Source of the DNA: an uncultured Rhodopila sp. | GTDB taxonomy: Bacteria; Pseudomonadota; Alphaproteobacteria; Acetobacterales; Acetobacteraceae | Assembly (NCBI RefSeq): GCF_903944925.1 | Contig: NZ_CAJATU010000105.1 | Coordinates: 1-39,270, forward strand | Length of the DNA: 39,270 bases | Direction of reading: 5' to 3' | In this document: positions 1 to 7,423 of the stretch, piece by piece | Layout: each line of letters opens with the position of its first letter | Position numbering within the stretch: the first letter of the stretch is position 1 | Notes under the pieces: model-generated | What the model was told of the DNA's origin: nothing | What the model saw: only the letters and a program-made list of their open reading frames with translations | The model's database searches: none | Translations under genes and position numbers: made by a program

Positions 1-28
1 GTTCGATCTGCTGGGCGTCGCGGTGTAG
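1..28 (+). CDS. C-terminal tail of a gene entering from the left (partial)
   Basis: The second frame reads FDLLGVAV and then a TAG stop at 26-28. This looks like the last codons of a plus-strand gene that begins outside the window. It is far too short to name, and it could be chance open frame. Confidence 0.25.
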
Positions 29-193
29 CCAGTAGCAAGCGGCTGAAGCGGCATTTTTTGCAACGCCATCAATGGTTTATGTAAAACTAAAGTAGGAAGT
101 TCGGTTTAGCCGAGCGGGCGCTGCGCCGAATCGAAACGGCCTGGGATGTTTCGCGCGACGGGGGTCATCTTGCAAGTTCGGCATTTCACGAAA

Positions 194-217
194 ATGATGG
201 ACCTCCAAGTCCATCAT
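194..217. promoter_or_regulatory. Perfect 9-bp inverted repeat upstream of UPF0175 gene
   Basis: ATGATGGAC (194-202) and its exact reverse complement GTCCATCAT (209-217) flank a 6-nt spacer. The repeat ends 12 bp before the chosen ATG at 230. Antitoxin genes are usually autoregulated through such short palindromes, so an operator for the UPF0175 protein is the natural reading. That role is inference. Confidence 0.45.
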
Positions 218-229
218 ATCACCGCCTTC

Positions 230-493
230 ATGAACGTGGTGGTCAGCCTTCCCGATGATCCGGCGAGACGGCCCGGAGCCGACGGAGCCAATTTGTCACG
301 GCGCGCGCTGGAAGCGCTTGCGTCCGAGGAATATCGCGCCGGCCGCCTGACCAAGCCCGAACTCCGCCAGTTGCTGAGCTATGAGACTCTCGACGAACTG
401 GATGCTTTCCTGAAGGCGCACGATGTATTCGATGCCTACAGCATGGCGGATCTCGAGAGTGAGCGGCAGGATCTCGATCGGCTCGGCTTCTGA
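230..493 (+). CDS. UPF0175 family antitoxin-like protein
   Basis: The 87-residue product matches the UPF0175 pattern from memory: a short beta start (MNVVVSLPDD), then a helical segment SRRALEALASEEYRAGRLTK, a PELRQLL helix, and the characteristic tail DLESERQDLDRLGF. UPF0175 proteins are small helix-turn-helix-type antitoxins that normally sit directly upstream of a PIN-domain toxin of the DUF3368 family. The frame is open back to 146, but residues before the ATG at 230 do not resemble the family and a palindrome lies just upstream, so 230 is preferred. No Shine-Dalgarno is obvious. The partner toxin is not intact: only what looks like its first codons remains at 500. Confidence 0.75.
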   Translation: MNVVVSLPDDPARRPGADGANLSRRALEALASEEYRAGRLTKPELRQLLSYETLDELDAFLKAHDVFDAYSMADLESERQDLDRLGF

Positions 494-499
494 GGCAGC

Positions 500-514
500 G
501 TGCCGGTCGTTGCC
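500..514 (+). pseudogene. Possible first codons of a lost DUF3368 PIN toxin
   Basis: Seven bases after the UPF0175 stop, a GTG begins the codons M-P-V-V-A, which resembles the usual opening of DUF3368 toxins (MPVVAD followed by T or S). The similarity stops at once, and the next sequence belongs to the end of a minus-strand gene. I read this as a truncated toxin at a rearrangement junction near 515. Five codons are weak evidence on their own; position directly behind the antitoxin is the main support. Confidence 0.3.
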
Positions 515-522
515 GCGGTAGC

Positions 523-855
523 TTACAGGCTTCCGGCCGCCTCAGGCGTTACCAGTTCCTTGACCGACGCATCTTCCTCGTCTTCATCACGATAAACGCT
601 CGCGATGACCAATTGGCCAGGAACTTCCGGGGTTACCGCCACGACCGCCCGCAGTTGTCCCTGTTGAACCACGTATAGGTCGGTATCGCGCCGATGCGCC
701 AGATGGATCGTACCGGGCAGGACCCTGAAAAGATCGGCTGGCCCGTCGGCTGCCTCGACGCCCGATATAAGTATCGTCAGATCAGCCTTGTCCTTCGGGT
801 CATCGGCTATCTGGCGCCCTTGTTCGACTGCCGTATCCGTCATCAAAGATGTCAC
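523..855 (-). CDS. Hypothetical acidic protein, second gene of a two-gene unit
   Basis: The 110-residue product starts at a GTG preceded by GAGGAA at good spacing. Its start overlaps the stop of the upstream gene (GTGA), so translation is probably coupled. It is soluble and acidic, with a DEDEED run near the C-terminus and no membrane segment. The middle (LYVVQQGQLRAVVAVTPEVP and following) alternates hydrophobic residues as in a small beta sheet. I recognise no family. The shared overlap with the membrane gene suggests that the two products act together. The pair appears to have replaced the toxin behind the UPF0175 gene. Confidence 0.55.
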   Translation of the reverse strand: MTSLMTDTAVEQGRQIADDPKDKADLTILISGVEAADGPADLFRVLPGTIHLAHRRDTDLYVVQQGQLRAVVAVTPEVPGQLVIASVYRDEDEEDASVKELVTPEAAGSL

Positions 856-1226
856 TGCGGCTTCCTCACGATACCGAGCTTGTTCAGAAATTCGTCCGAC
901 GGCTCCAGCTTACCCGATCTGATATCCTTCTTCAGGACAATCAGCATCGGGCCGATCAAATCTCCCAAAATCCTGGCGCGAATGTCGGCTTCCGTCAAAT
1001 CCCGGTTCGTGATTGTCTCTGCGCGGGCGATCCCCCAGCCGTACAAAAAAAAGGCTGGACTATGCGGCGTGGCATGCCAATCGAGATATTGGCCCAGTTT
1101 CGCGTCGCTCTTTGTGATATCAAAGACATAGGCGCCGGACAGAACATTCCCCAGTATGCCCAGCAGGGCAAGGCCGATGCCTTTGACAAGCGGATGCCCA
1201 AATAAAACCTTCCATAGCCGCGCCAA
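852..1226 (-). CDS. Hypothetical protein with one membrane segment, first gene of the unit
   Basis: The frame is open from 1310. A TTG at 1226 preceded by GAGGAG is the best-supported start and gives 124 residues (MARLWKVLFGHPLVKG). One hydrophobic stretch, GIGLALLGILGNVLSGAYVF, could span the membrane near the N-terminus. The rest is soluble with many charged residues and ends in GIVRKPQ. I recognise no family. It is coupled to the acidic gene downstream by a 4-bp overlap. The long ATG-less frame and the choice of a rare start make the N-terminus uncertain. Confidence 0.5.
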   Translation of the reverse strand: MARLWKVLFGHPLVKGIGLALLGILGNVLSGAYVFDITKSDAKLGQYLDWHATPHSPAFFLYGWGIARAETITNRDLTEADIRARILGDLIGPMLIVLKKDIRSGKLEPSDEFLNKLGIVRKPQ

Positions 1227-1335
1227 GCACCGCTCCTCGACTGACACCGCGGCTGCTTTAACTGAGACAAACGGCGGCCGACAAGCAATTTCAACGCTGA
1301 TAGACAACAATCATGGCCTCATAACCAGGCATCGC

Positions 1336-1827
1336 TCACCCCCGCCCCGTCTTCACCACCCCACCCTGCCGCAACGGCAAATTCGTCCGGTAAACCACCC
1401 GCTTCAGCGCCAGTGCCGACTCGAACGACTGCACCCCCGGTATATGCGTCAGCCGCCCGCGCAGGAACGCCTCGTAGGACGCCACATCCGCCGCCACCAC
1501 CCGCAGCAGATAGTCGCTCGCACCCGTCATCTCGTACATCTCCATCACCTCCGGGCACGCCTCCACCGCCCGCTCGAACACCCGCAGCGTCTCGTTCGCA
1601 TGGTTCGCCAGTTTCACCGTCACGAACACGTTCACCGGCAAGCCGACCTTGTCCTGGTCCAGCAGCGCGACGTAGCGCTGGATGATGCCGGCCTCCTCCA
1701 GCAGCTTCTGCCGCCGGTGCGACGGAGACGGCGACAGGTTCGCCGCGTCGCTCAGGTCCTGCGCCGTCGCCCTTCCGTTGGCCTGCAGGCAGTCCAGTAT
1801 GGCGAAATCCAGCCGATCAAGGTCCAT
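1336..1827 (-). CDS. Lrp/AsnC family transcriptional regulator
   Basis: The 163-residue product has the Lrp/AsnC layout: an N-terminal winged helix-turn-helix (LDFAILDCLQANGRATAQDL, then SPSPSHRRQKLLEEAGII) in about residues 5-60, and a C-terminal RAM ligand-sensing domain (VFVTVKLANH to VVYRTNLPL). The conserved ECxxxTGxxDYLLRV core is present as MEMYEMTGASDYLLRV. The start is the ATG at 1827. It is transcribed away from the indolepyruvate oxidoreductase gene across about 150 bp. Lrp-type regulators commonly sit beside and control such amino-acid-degrading oxidoreductases, so control of that neighbour, with an amino acid or aryl-pyruvate as effector, is likely but inferred. Confidence 0.9.
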   Translation of the reverse strand: MDLDRLDFAILDCLQANGRATAQDLSDAANLSPSPSHRRQKLLEEAGIIQRYVALLDQDKVGLPVNVFVTVKLANHANETLRVFERAVEACPEVMEMYEMTGASDYLLRVVAADVASYEAFLRGRLTHIPGVQSFESALALKRVVYRTNLPLRQGGVVKTGRG

Positions 1828-1973
1828 CAAGCACCTGTGGGGTGAGTCCCGGCATTTTGACGCTTCCTGCCAAAAAAGACCACGCGGTCACGCGACTATG
1901 GCAAGCTTTCCTGCCCTGACATACCTACTATCCGGTAACTGAGGAAAAACCGCCCTTGAAGGGACAAACGCCC

Positions 1974-4900
1974 ATGGATATCGGTCTCGGACATGCCGGC
2001 ATTACCCTTGAGTCGCGTTTCGCCGATTTGGACCAGCCGGTGCTGCTCACCGGCATCCAGGCGCTGCTGAGGCTGCTGCTCGAACAGCACCGCCTCGACC
2101 GCGCCGCCGGGCTGAGCACCGCGGCGTTGGTGTCGGGCTACCGAGGCTCCCCGCTGGGCATGCTGGACCGGGAACTCTGGGCGCAGAAGAAGCTGATGGC
2201 GGCGCACGATATCCGGTTCGAGCCGGGGGTGAACGAGGACCTCGCCGCCACGATGATCTACGGCACGCAGGAACTCGACGCCTTCCCGGGCGCCAAATAC
2301 GACGGCGTCTATGGGATGTGGTACGGCAAGGGTCCGGGCGTGGACCGCACCGGGGACGCGTTCCACTGCGCCAACATGGCGGGGACGCACAAGAACGGCG
2401 GCGTGCTGGCGATCGCCGGGGATGACCACGGCGCGCATTCCTCCACCTATCCGCACCAGACCGAATACGTCTTTCAGAACTGCTTTATCCCGGTGCTGAA
2501 CCCGGCCTCCGTCCAGGACGTGATCGATCTCGGGCTGGCGGGATACGCGCTGTCGCGCTTCTCCGGCGTCTGGGTGGCGATGAAAACCACCGCGGAGACG
2601 ATGGAGCAGGCGTCGACCGCCACCGTCGCCTCGCACCGCCACTTCGTCACCCCGGACATAGCACTGCCGAAGCACGGCCTGAACTTCGACCACACGATGA
2701 AATTCCCCGCGGATCGCGCCGAACTGGAACGGCGGATGATCGAGGAGCGGATGCCCGCCGTGCTGGCCTGGGCCCGCGCCAACCGCATCGACCGCGTCAC
2801 CAGCGGGACGCCGCAGGCCTCCATCGGAGTGGTTACCGTCGGGAAGGCGCATGAGGACACGCTGCACGCCCTCCGCAGCCTCGGCCTCTCCCACCACCCC
2901 AGCCTCGCCATCTACAAGATCGGCATGACCTGGCCGCTGGAGACGGAGGGCGTGCGCGCCTTCGCCCGCGGCAAGCGCGCGCTGATCGTGATCGAGGAAA
3001 AGCGCAGCTTCGTCGAAAGCCAGATTCGCGACGCGCTGTACAACCTGCCGGCGGACGAACGCCCGGAGGTCAGCGGCAAAACCGATCCGCGCGGCGCGGC
3101 GCTGCTGTCGCCGCTGATGGAACTGTCGCCGGAGATCGTTGCCGGCGGGCTGGGGACGTTCCTCGGCCATGCCGGGCTGAACCTGCCCGCGCCACCCGCC
3201 CCCGAGACCATAAGCCGCCCGGACGGGCTGCTGCGGCGCGCCCCCGCGTTCTGTGCCGGCTGCCCGCATGCGACATCGACCAAACTGCCGGATGGCAGCT
3301 TCGCCAGCGCCGGTATCGGCTGCCACTTCATGGCGATGGATGACGGGCCGCAGACCCGAACCTTCTCGCATATGGGCGGTGAGGGCGCGTCCTTTGTCGG
3401 CCTGTCCAGCTTCGTCGAGATGAAGCACATGTTCGCCAATATCGGCGACGGGACGTACCAGCACTCCGGCAGCCTGGCGATTCGGCAGGCGGTCGCGGCG
3501 AAGACCCGCATGACCTACAAGCTGCTGTTCAACGATGCCGTCGCCATGACCGGCGGCCAGCCGGTCGAGGGCACGCTGACGGTGCCGGCGATTGCGGCTC
3601 AGCTTGCGGCGGAGGGCGTCAAGCGCATCGCCATCGTGGCGGACGAGGCTGACCGTCTGCCGCCTGCGTCGGCGCTGCCTCCGGGGGTCACACGGCACCC
3701 GCGCACCGAGATGGACGCGGTGCAAAAGGCGTTGCGCGACTTCGACGGGCCGTCCGTGCTGATCTACGACCAGGTCTGCGCCACCGAAAAGCGCCGCCGC
3801 CGCAAGCGCGGTTCGATGGCGCACGCAGCGCGGCATGTCGTGATCAACGAGGCGGTGTGCGAGAACTGCGGCGACTGTTCCGTCCAGTCCAACTGCATCG
3901 CGATCGAGCCGGTGGAGACCGAACTCGGCCGCAAGCGGCGGATCAACCCGACAAGCTGCAACGTCGATCTGTCCTGCCTGAAGGGTTTTTGCCCGAGTTT
4001 CGTGTCGCAGGCCGGCCCGCCGACAGCACCGGATGCCGACAGGCAGTGGCAGGCGCGGGAGGCGGAACTGTCCGCCGGGCTGCCGATGCCGGTGCTGCCG
4101 TCGTTGGGCGTGTGGCGCGGGCTGTTCGCCGGCATCGGCGGCGGCGGGATTGTCACCTCCGGCGCGATCCTGGCGATGGCGGCGCATCTGGAGGGCAGGG
4201 CGGTCAAGACGTTGGATTTCACCGGGTTGGCGCAGAAGAACGGCGCGGTCGTCGCGCATGTGCAGATCGCGGCGGAGGAAGCCGATCTGGATGTGGTGCG
4301 GATTCCTTTGGGCACAGCGGATTTGATGCTGGCGGCGGATCTGGCGGTCGGCTGTCAGGCCGGGGTGCTGGAGCGGAACGCTCGCTCCGCCGTGGTCATC
4401 GGCAACATGGACCTCGCCGCGACGGCGGAGTTCAAGCGCGACGCCACGCTGTCGATCGACGCGGCGCTGCACCGGCGGACGATCGAGAAGGTGACCGACG
4501 CAAGGCGCTCCTTGTGGCTGCACGGGGTGAGGCTGGCGGAGCGGCTGTTCGGCAACGCCCAGGCGATGAACACGCTGCTGCTGGGCCTGGCGTGGCAGCG
4601 CGGCCTGGTGCCGGTGGGCGAGGCGGCGATCCTGCATGCGATCGAACTGAACGGCGCCTCGGTGGCGCTGAACAAGCGGGCGTTCCTGTGGGGGCGCATC
4701 CTGTCCGAGCAGCCGGAGCTGATGGAGCAGATCCTGACCGGGGTGGTCGAGGGTCCGCCGATGGAACTGTCCGCCCTGATCGGCCACCGCGCCGGCGTGC
4801 TGACGGCGTACCAGTCGAAGCGGTATGCTGGTCGTTATCGGCGGCTGGTGCAGGACGTGGTGCAGCGGGAGACGGCCGTGCTCGGCGCCCCCGGGCGGCT

Positions 4901-5396
4901 GTCGCGCGCCGCGGCCGAGGGGCTGTTCCGGGTCATGGCCTACAAGGACGAGTATGAGGTCGCCCGGCTGCATGCAGCGGCCACATACGGGGAGAAGCCG
5001 GCGTTCCACATGTCGCCGCCCCTGGTTGGTTTTAAGGACAAAGTCACCGGGCGGCGGCGCAAGATCGCCATCCCCGGCTGGGTGGCGTTGCCGCTGTTCC
5101 GCGTGTTGCGGCACGGCAAGGTGGTGCGCGGGACGGTGGCGGACCCGTTCGGCTTCCAGCAGGAGCGGCGGCAGGAGAGGGCGCTTATCGGCCAGTATAT
5201 CGGCGATCTGCGCACCGCGCTGGCGGCGCTGACGGCGGCGAATGCGGATACTGCGGTGGCGCTGGCGGAACTGCCGGATCAGATCCGCGGGTTCGGGCCG
5301 GTGAAGGACGCCAACCGCGCCAAAGCCGAGGCGCAGCGGGGGCCGCTGCTGGAGGCGCTGTCCCGTCCGGCGGCGCTGGCGGTGGCGGCGGAGTAG
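1974..5396 (+). CDS. Indolepyruvate ferredoxin oxidoreductase, fused alpha/beta type
   Basis: This 1140-residue enzyme oxidatively decarboxylates aryl-pyruvates from aromatic amino acid transamination to acyl-CoA with an iron-sulfur electron acceptor. The N-terminal half carries the pyrimidine-binding fold (SGYRGSPLGMLD). A thiamine diphosphate site is visible as GDG at residues 491-493 followed by a conserved Asn (LLFNDAVAMTGGQ). Cysteines at 629, 632, 635, 641 and at 662, 668, 673 suit iron-sulfur clusters. The C-terminal part (from about residue 720, GGGGIVTSGAILAMAA) is the gamma/beta-type domain fused on one chain, as is usual in alpha- and betaproteobacteria. The ATG at 1974 is preferred over the in-frame TTG at 1956 because GAAGGGA lies 9 bp upstream of it. 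A divergent Lrp regulator adjoins it. Confidence 0.93.
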   Translation: MDIGLGHAGITLESRFADLDQPVLLTGIQALLRLLLEQHRLDRAAGLSTAALVSGYRGSPLGMLDRELWAQKKLMAAHDIRFEPGVNEDLAATMIYGTQELDAFPGAKYDGVYGMWYGKGPGVDRTGDAFHCANMAGTHKNGGVLAIAGDDHGAHSSTYPHQTEYVFQNCFIPVLNPASVQDVIDLGLAGYALSRFSGVWVAMKTTAETMEQASTATVASHRHFVTPDIALPKHGLNFDHTMKFPADRAELERRMIEERMPAVLAWARANRIDRVTSGTPQASIGVVTVGKAHEDTLHALRSLGLSHHPSLAIYKIGMTWPLETEGVRAFARGKRALIVIEEKRSFVESQIRDALYNLPADERPEVSGKTDPRGAALLSPLMELSPEIVAGGLGTFLGHAGLNLPAPPAPETISRPDGLLRRAPAFCAGCPHATSTKLPDGSFASAGIGCHFMAMDDGPQTRTFSHMGGEGASFVGLSSFVEMKHMFANIGDGTYQHSGSLAIRQAVAAKTRMTYKLLFNDAVAMTGGQPVEGTLTVPAIAAQLAAEGVKRIAIVADEADRLPPASALPPGVTRHPRTEMDAVQKALRDFDGPSVLIYDQVCATEKRRRRKRGSMAHAARHVVINEAVCENCGDCSVQSNCIAIEPVETELGRKRRINPTSCNVDLSCLKGFCPSFVSQAGPPTAPDADRQWQAREAELSAGLPMPVLPSLGVWRGLFAGIGGGGIVTSGAILAMAAHLEGRAVKTLDFTGLAQKNGAVVAHVQIAAEEADLDVVRIPLGTADLMLAADLAVGCQAGVLERNARSAVVIGNMDLAATAEFKRDATLSIDAALHRRTIEKVTDARRSLWLHGVRLAERLFGNAQAMNTLLLGLAWQRGLVPVGEAAILHAIELNGASVALNKRAFLWGRILSEQPELMEQILTGVVEGPPMELSALIGHRAGVLTAYQSKRYAGRYRRLVQDVVQRETAVLGAPGRLSRAAAEGLFRVMAYKDEYEVARLHAAATYGEKPAFHMSPPLVGFKDKVTGRRRKIAIPGWVALPLFRVLRHGKVVRGTVADPFGFQQERRQERALIGQYIGDLRTALAALTAANADTAVALAELPDQIRGFGPVKDANRAKAEAQRGPLLEALSRPAALAVAAE

Positions 5397-5463
5397 GGCG
5401 ACGTCGCCGCACCCGTCATGTACCGGCTTGTCCGGGCCACCTTTCGCGGCACGTGCTGCGGGG

Positions 5464-5490
5464 CGTGGTCCGGAATGAGCCGGGACCACG
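5464..5490. terminator. Stem-loop between convergent genes
   Basis: CGTGGTCCGG (5464-5473) pairs with CCGGGACCACG (5480-5490) with one bulged base and an AATGAG loop. It lies between the ends of two convergent genes and could end transcription from both sides. There is no clean T tract, so intrinsic termination is not certain. Confidence 0.4.
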
Positions 5491-5494
5491 TTCC

Positions 5495-6124
5495 TTACGG
5501 CGTGGTTACGCTGCGCACGCGATAGGCTTGCGGGTAGAAGTTGCCCGACCCGCCGATGATCGCGAGGTCGGTTTTCAGCCACACGCCCGATTTCGGGTCC
5601 AGCCAGCGTGTGTAGCGGCCATGGAAGCCGCTCGTGCCTCTGGAATCGCCGGTGGTTTCGGTCTCGAACACGAGCGTCTCGACGGTTTTGCCGTCGATCG
5701 AGTAGGGTTCCTTGCGTAGCAGCGTCCAATTCTCCTGCTGGATGTAGCCGTTGTACGCCGTGTAGGGGAAACTGACGCTGGTCTTGCGGCCGGATAGCAG
5801 ATCCAGCAGCCCGGCCCGGACGGCCGCGTTGGCGGCGGGCGTGTTGTTGCTGTCCGACAGCGCATACAGGTTGAACAGCCGGAGCTCCGGCTTGGCCCGC
5901 GGGTCGAGGCGGGCGCAGACATACGGGTCGTTTGGCGATGTTCCGGTGTATTTCAGCGTCGAAACGCCACGTTCCTCGACCGTGCCGGGTTTCGGGCACG
6001 CGAACGGCGCCGGTTGCGCGAGTGCGGTGGTTACGTGCACAGCGATCAACAGTGCAGCGAAGATAAGAGGGCGCGCGAACACGATTGCCTGCCTTGTACT
6101 GTGACGGGGACAGTTTCGGAGCAT
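5495..6124 (-). CDS. Secreted hypothetical protein
   Basis: The 209-residue product begins with a positively charged stretch and a hydrophobic core (LIFAALLIAVHVTTALA) ending at ALAQP, a clear type I signal peptide cut near residue 36. The mature part has two cysteines soon after the cut (FACPKPG and PYVCARLD), which may form a disulfide. It then holds a region rich in Tyr, Trp and Gly (YNGYIQQENW, GRYTRWLDPKSGVWLKTDLAI) typical of a small periplasmic beta-rich domain. I recognise no named family. An in-frame GTG at 6160 would only lengthen the basic N-terminus. It is convergent with the oxidoreductase gene. Confidence 0.7.
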   Translation of the reverse strand: MLRNCPRHSTRQAIVFARPLIFAALLIAVHVTTALAQPAPFACPKPGTVEERGVSTLKYTGTSPNDPYVCARLDPRAKPELRLFNLYALSDSNNTPAANAAVRAGLLDLLSGRKTSVSFPYTAYNGYIQQENWTLLRKEPYSIDGKTVETLVFETETTGDSRGTSGFHGRYTRWLDPKSGVWLKTDLAIIGGSGNFYPQAYRVRSVTTP

Positions 6125-6349
6125 TCGCGTCCGGTGTCGTATCGCAAATCGTTGCTTCACCCTCTTTTGCTATTGTGCGATTGTTATTCAGGCTGCGGAG
6201 ACGGTCAAAGAGGCGTTGAGGCCGGAGGCTATCGCCAACGGATGCATATTCGATAGGAAACAGCCATGGAGGCGGGGGCTGCCACCCCGAAGCGCCGAGG
6301 TCGGGATCGGCGGTTTGCGGTTTGAGGTCGGAAGGGCCGCCGAAATGGC

Positions 6350-6378
6350 TTGCCGACCTAGTCCTATTTAGGTATAAT
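6350..6378 (+). promoter_or_regulatory. Promoter of the higBA unit
   Basis: TTGCCG (6350-6355), a 17-bp spacer, and a perfect TATAAT (6373-6378) form a strong sigma-70-type promoter. The predicted transcription start is near 6385, one base before the ATG at 6386. The transcript would therefore be leaderless, and no ribosome binding site is present. Confidence 0.65.
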
Positions 6379-6385
6379 GCTCCAG

Positions 6386-6754
6386 ATGGTTGAGCCAGCG
6401 TCCATCAGACCGCTCGTATGGGTCGCAAGCAGCAAGAAAGACCTGCTGGCGATGCCCGAGGAGGTGCGGGACGTATTTGGCTACGCACTGCACCTGGCGC
6501 AAATCGGTTCGAAGCATGAACAGGCAAAACCATTGAAAGGTTTCGGTTCCGCGGGCGTGCTGGAGGTGGTCGAGAATTGGAAGGGAGACACGTACAGGGC
6601 GGTCTACACCGTGAGGTTCGGCGACGCCGTCTATGTCCTGCATTGCTTCCAGAAGAAGGCGACCGAGGGCATTGCCACACCGAAGCCGGAGATGGATCTG
6701 ATTGAAAGCCGTTTGAAAAGCGCCGAGGCATTCTCGAAAGGAGCGATACCGTGA
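6386..6754 (+). CDS. higB: HigB-type toxin (phage Gp49-like, RelE superfamily)
   Basis: The 122-residue protein carries the pattern of the Gp49/HigB family: PLVWVASSKKDLLAMPEEVRDVFGYAL, then KPLKGFGSAGVLEVVE, the strand TYRAVYTVRF, and the end motif YVLHCFQKKATEGIATPK. Such toxins cleave mRNA on the ribosome and are neutralised by the HTH protein encoded next to them. An upstream in-frame ATG at 6377 overlaps the TATAAT box and is unlikely to be used. The ATG at 6386 coincides with the predicted transcript start. Its stop overlaps the start of the antitoxin gene, giving the toxin-first order usual for higBA. Confidence 0.85.
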   Translation: MVEPASIRPLVWVASSKKDLLAMPEEVRDVFGYALHLAQIGSKHEQAKPLKGFGSAGVLEVVENWKGDTYRAVYTVRFGDAVYVLHCFQKKATEGIATPKPEMDLIESRLKSAEAFSKGAIP

Positions 6755-7071
6755 TGGAATTTGAGCGAGGTAGCACGAACGTTTACGCCGATCTCGGGTT
6801 GGCCGATGCGGATGAGATGCTGGTCAAGGCGCAACTCGCCACGAGGATTGGGGAGATCATCAAGCAGCGGGGCCTGACCCAGGTGGAGGCGGCGGAAATC
6901 GTGGGGATGCCGCAACCCAAGCTCTCGGGACTACTGCGCGGCAAGTTCCGGGGTATCAGTGAGGCAAAGATGCTGAATTGCCTGACGCGGCTGGGTCGGG
7001 ATGTGACGATCGTGGTGGGGCCGGCCCGGCGGCGGGAGGGGGCGGGGCAGATTGAGGTCTTGTCGGGTTAG
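6754..7071 (+). CDS. higA: HigA-type XRE family antitoxin
   Basis: The 105-residue protein has a helix-turn-helix of the XRE type in the middle (ATRIGEIIKQRGLTQVEAAE, then IVGMPQPKLSGLLRGKFRGIS) and the tail LTRLGRDVTIVVGP found in HigA partners of Gp49-like toxins. It would bind and neutralise HigB and repress the shared promoter. Its ATG overlaps the toxin stop (TGATG), and AAAGGAG lies about 10 bp upstream. An alternative GTG sits one codon earlier. The end of this gene abuts a truncated DUF433 reading frame on the other strand. Confidence 0.85.
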   Translation: MEFERGSTNVYADLGLADADEMLVKAQLATRIGEIIKQRGLTQVEAAEIVGMPQPKLSGLLRGKFRGISEAKMLNCLTRLGRDVTIVVGPARRREGAGQIEVLSG

Positions 7072-7074
7072 TGC

Positions 7075-7285
7075 CGCATCCCTGGATGAGCGTGTCGCGC
7101 GCGTACGACAGGCAGGCAAGGGTGCCCTTGTGCGTGATGGGATAATTGGCGAGGATGTCTGCTTCGCTCCACCCGTCCGCCAGCAAGCCGATAACGAACT
7201 CCACCGACAGGCGCGACCCGCGAATGACCAGCTTGCCGGCCAACACGCTCGGGTCGAGCGTGATAGGAGGCTGCTCAACGGTCAT
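7075..7285 (-). pseudogene. Truncated DUF433 antitoxin-like gene
   Basis: From the ATG at 7285 the frame reads ITLDPSVLAGKLVIRGSRLS, then EFVIGLLADGWSEADILANYP and CLSYARDTL. This matches the DUF433 family, small VapB-like antitoxins with a winged-helix fold. Similarity ends near 7080. The frame then runs on, antisense through the higA gene, as a proline-rich tail with no family likeness until 6956. The natural end and the usual partner toxin gene (DUF5615 PIN-like) are missing. I read this as a gene cut by arrival of the higBA module. A functional extended protein cannot be excluded. Confidence 0.6.
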
Positions 7286-7423
7286 GGTTCGGCTAACTCC
7301 CCTTGGTCGGCCGCATTATAGCCGTAGCGGTCGCCACACGCGAACCCCCAAAGCCAACGAGAGATGGAGAGGCTATGACGGCCAAGTGGCCATTCGTTTG
7401 GTCAATGGAGCGATCCTTGGAGA

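Noticed and set aside
1896..5999. A very long open minus-strand frame opposite the indolepyruvate oxidoreductase gene
   Set aside because: It is Arg/Pro/Gln-rich with no family likeness and is the expected antisense shadow of a GC-rich gene. Other long antisense frames (12410-15121, 15953-17293, 9937-11040) were dropped for the same reason.
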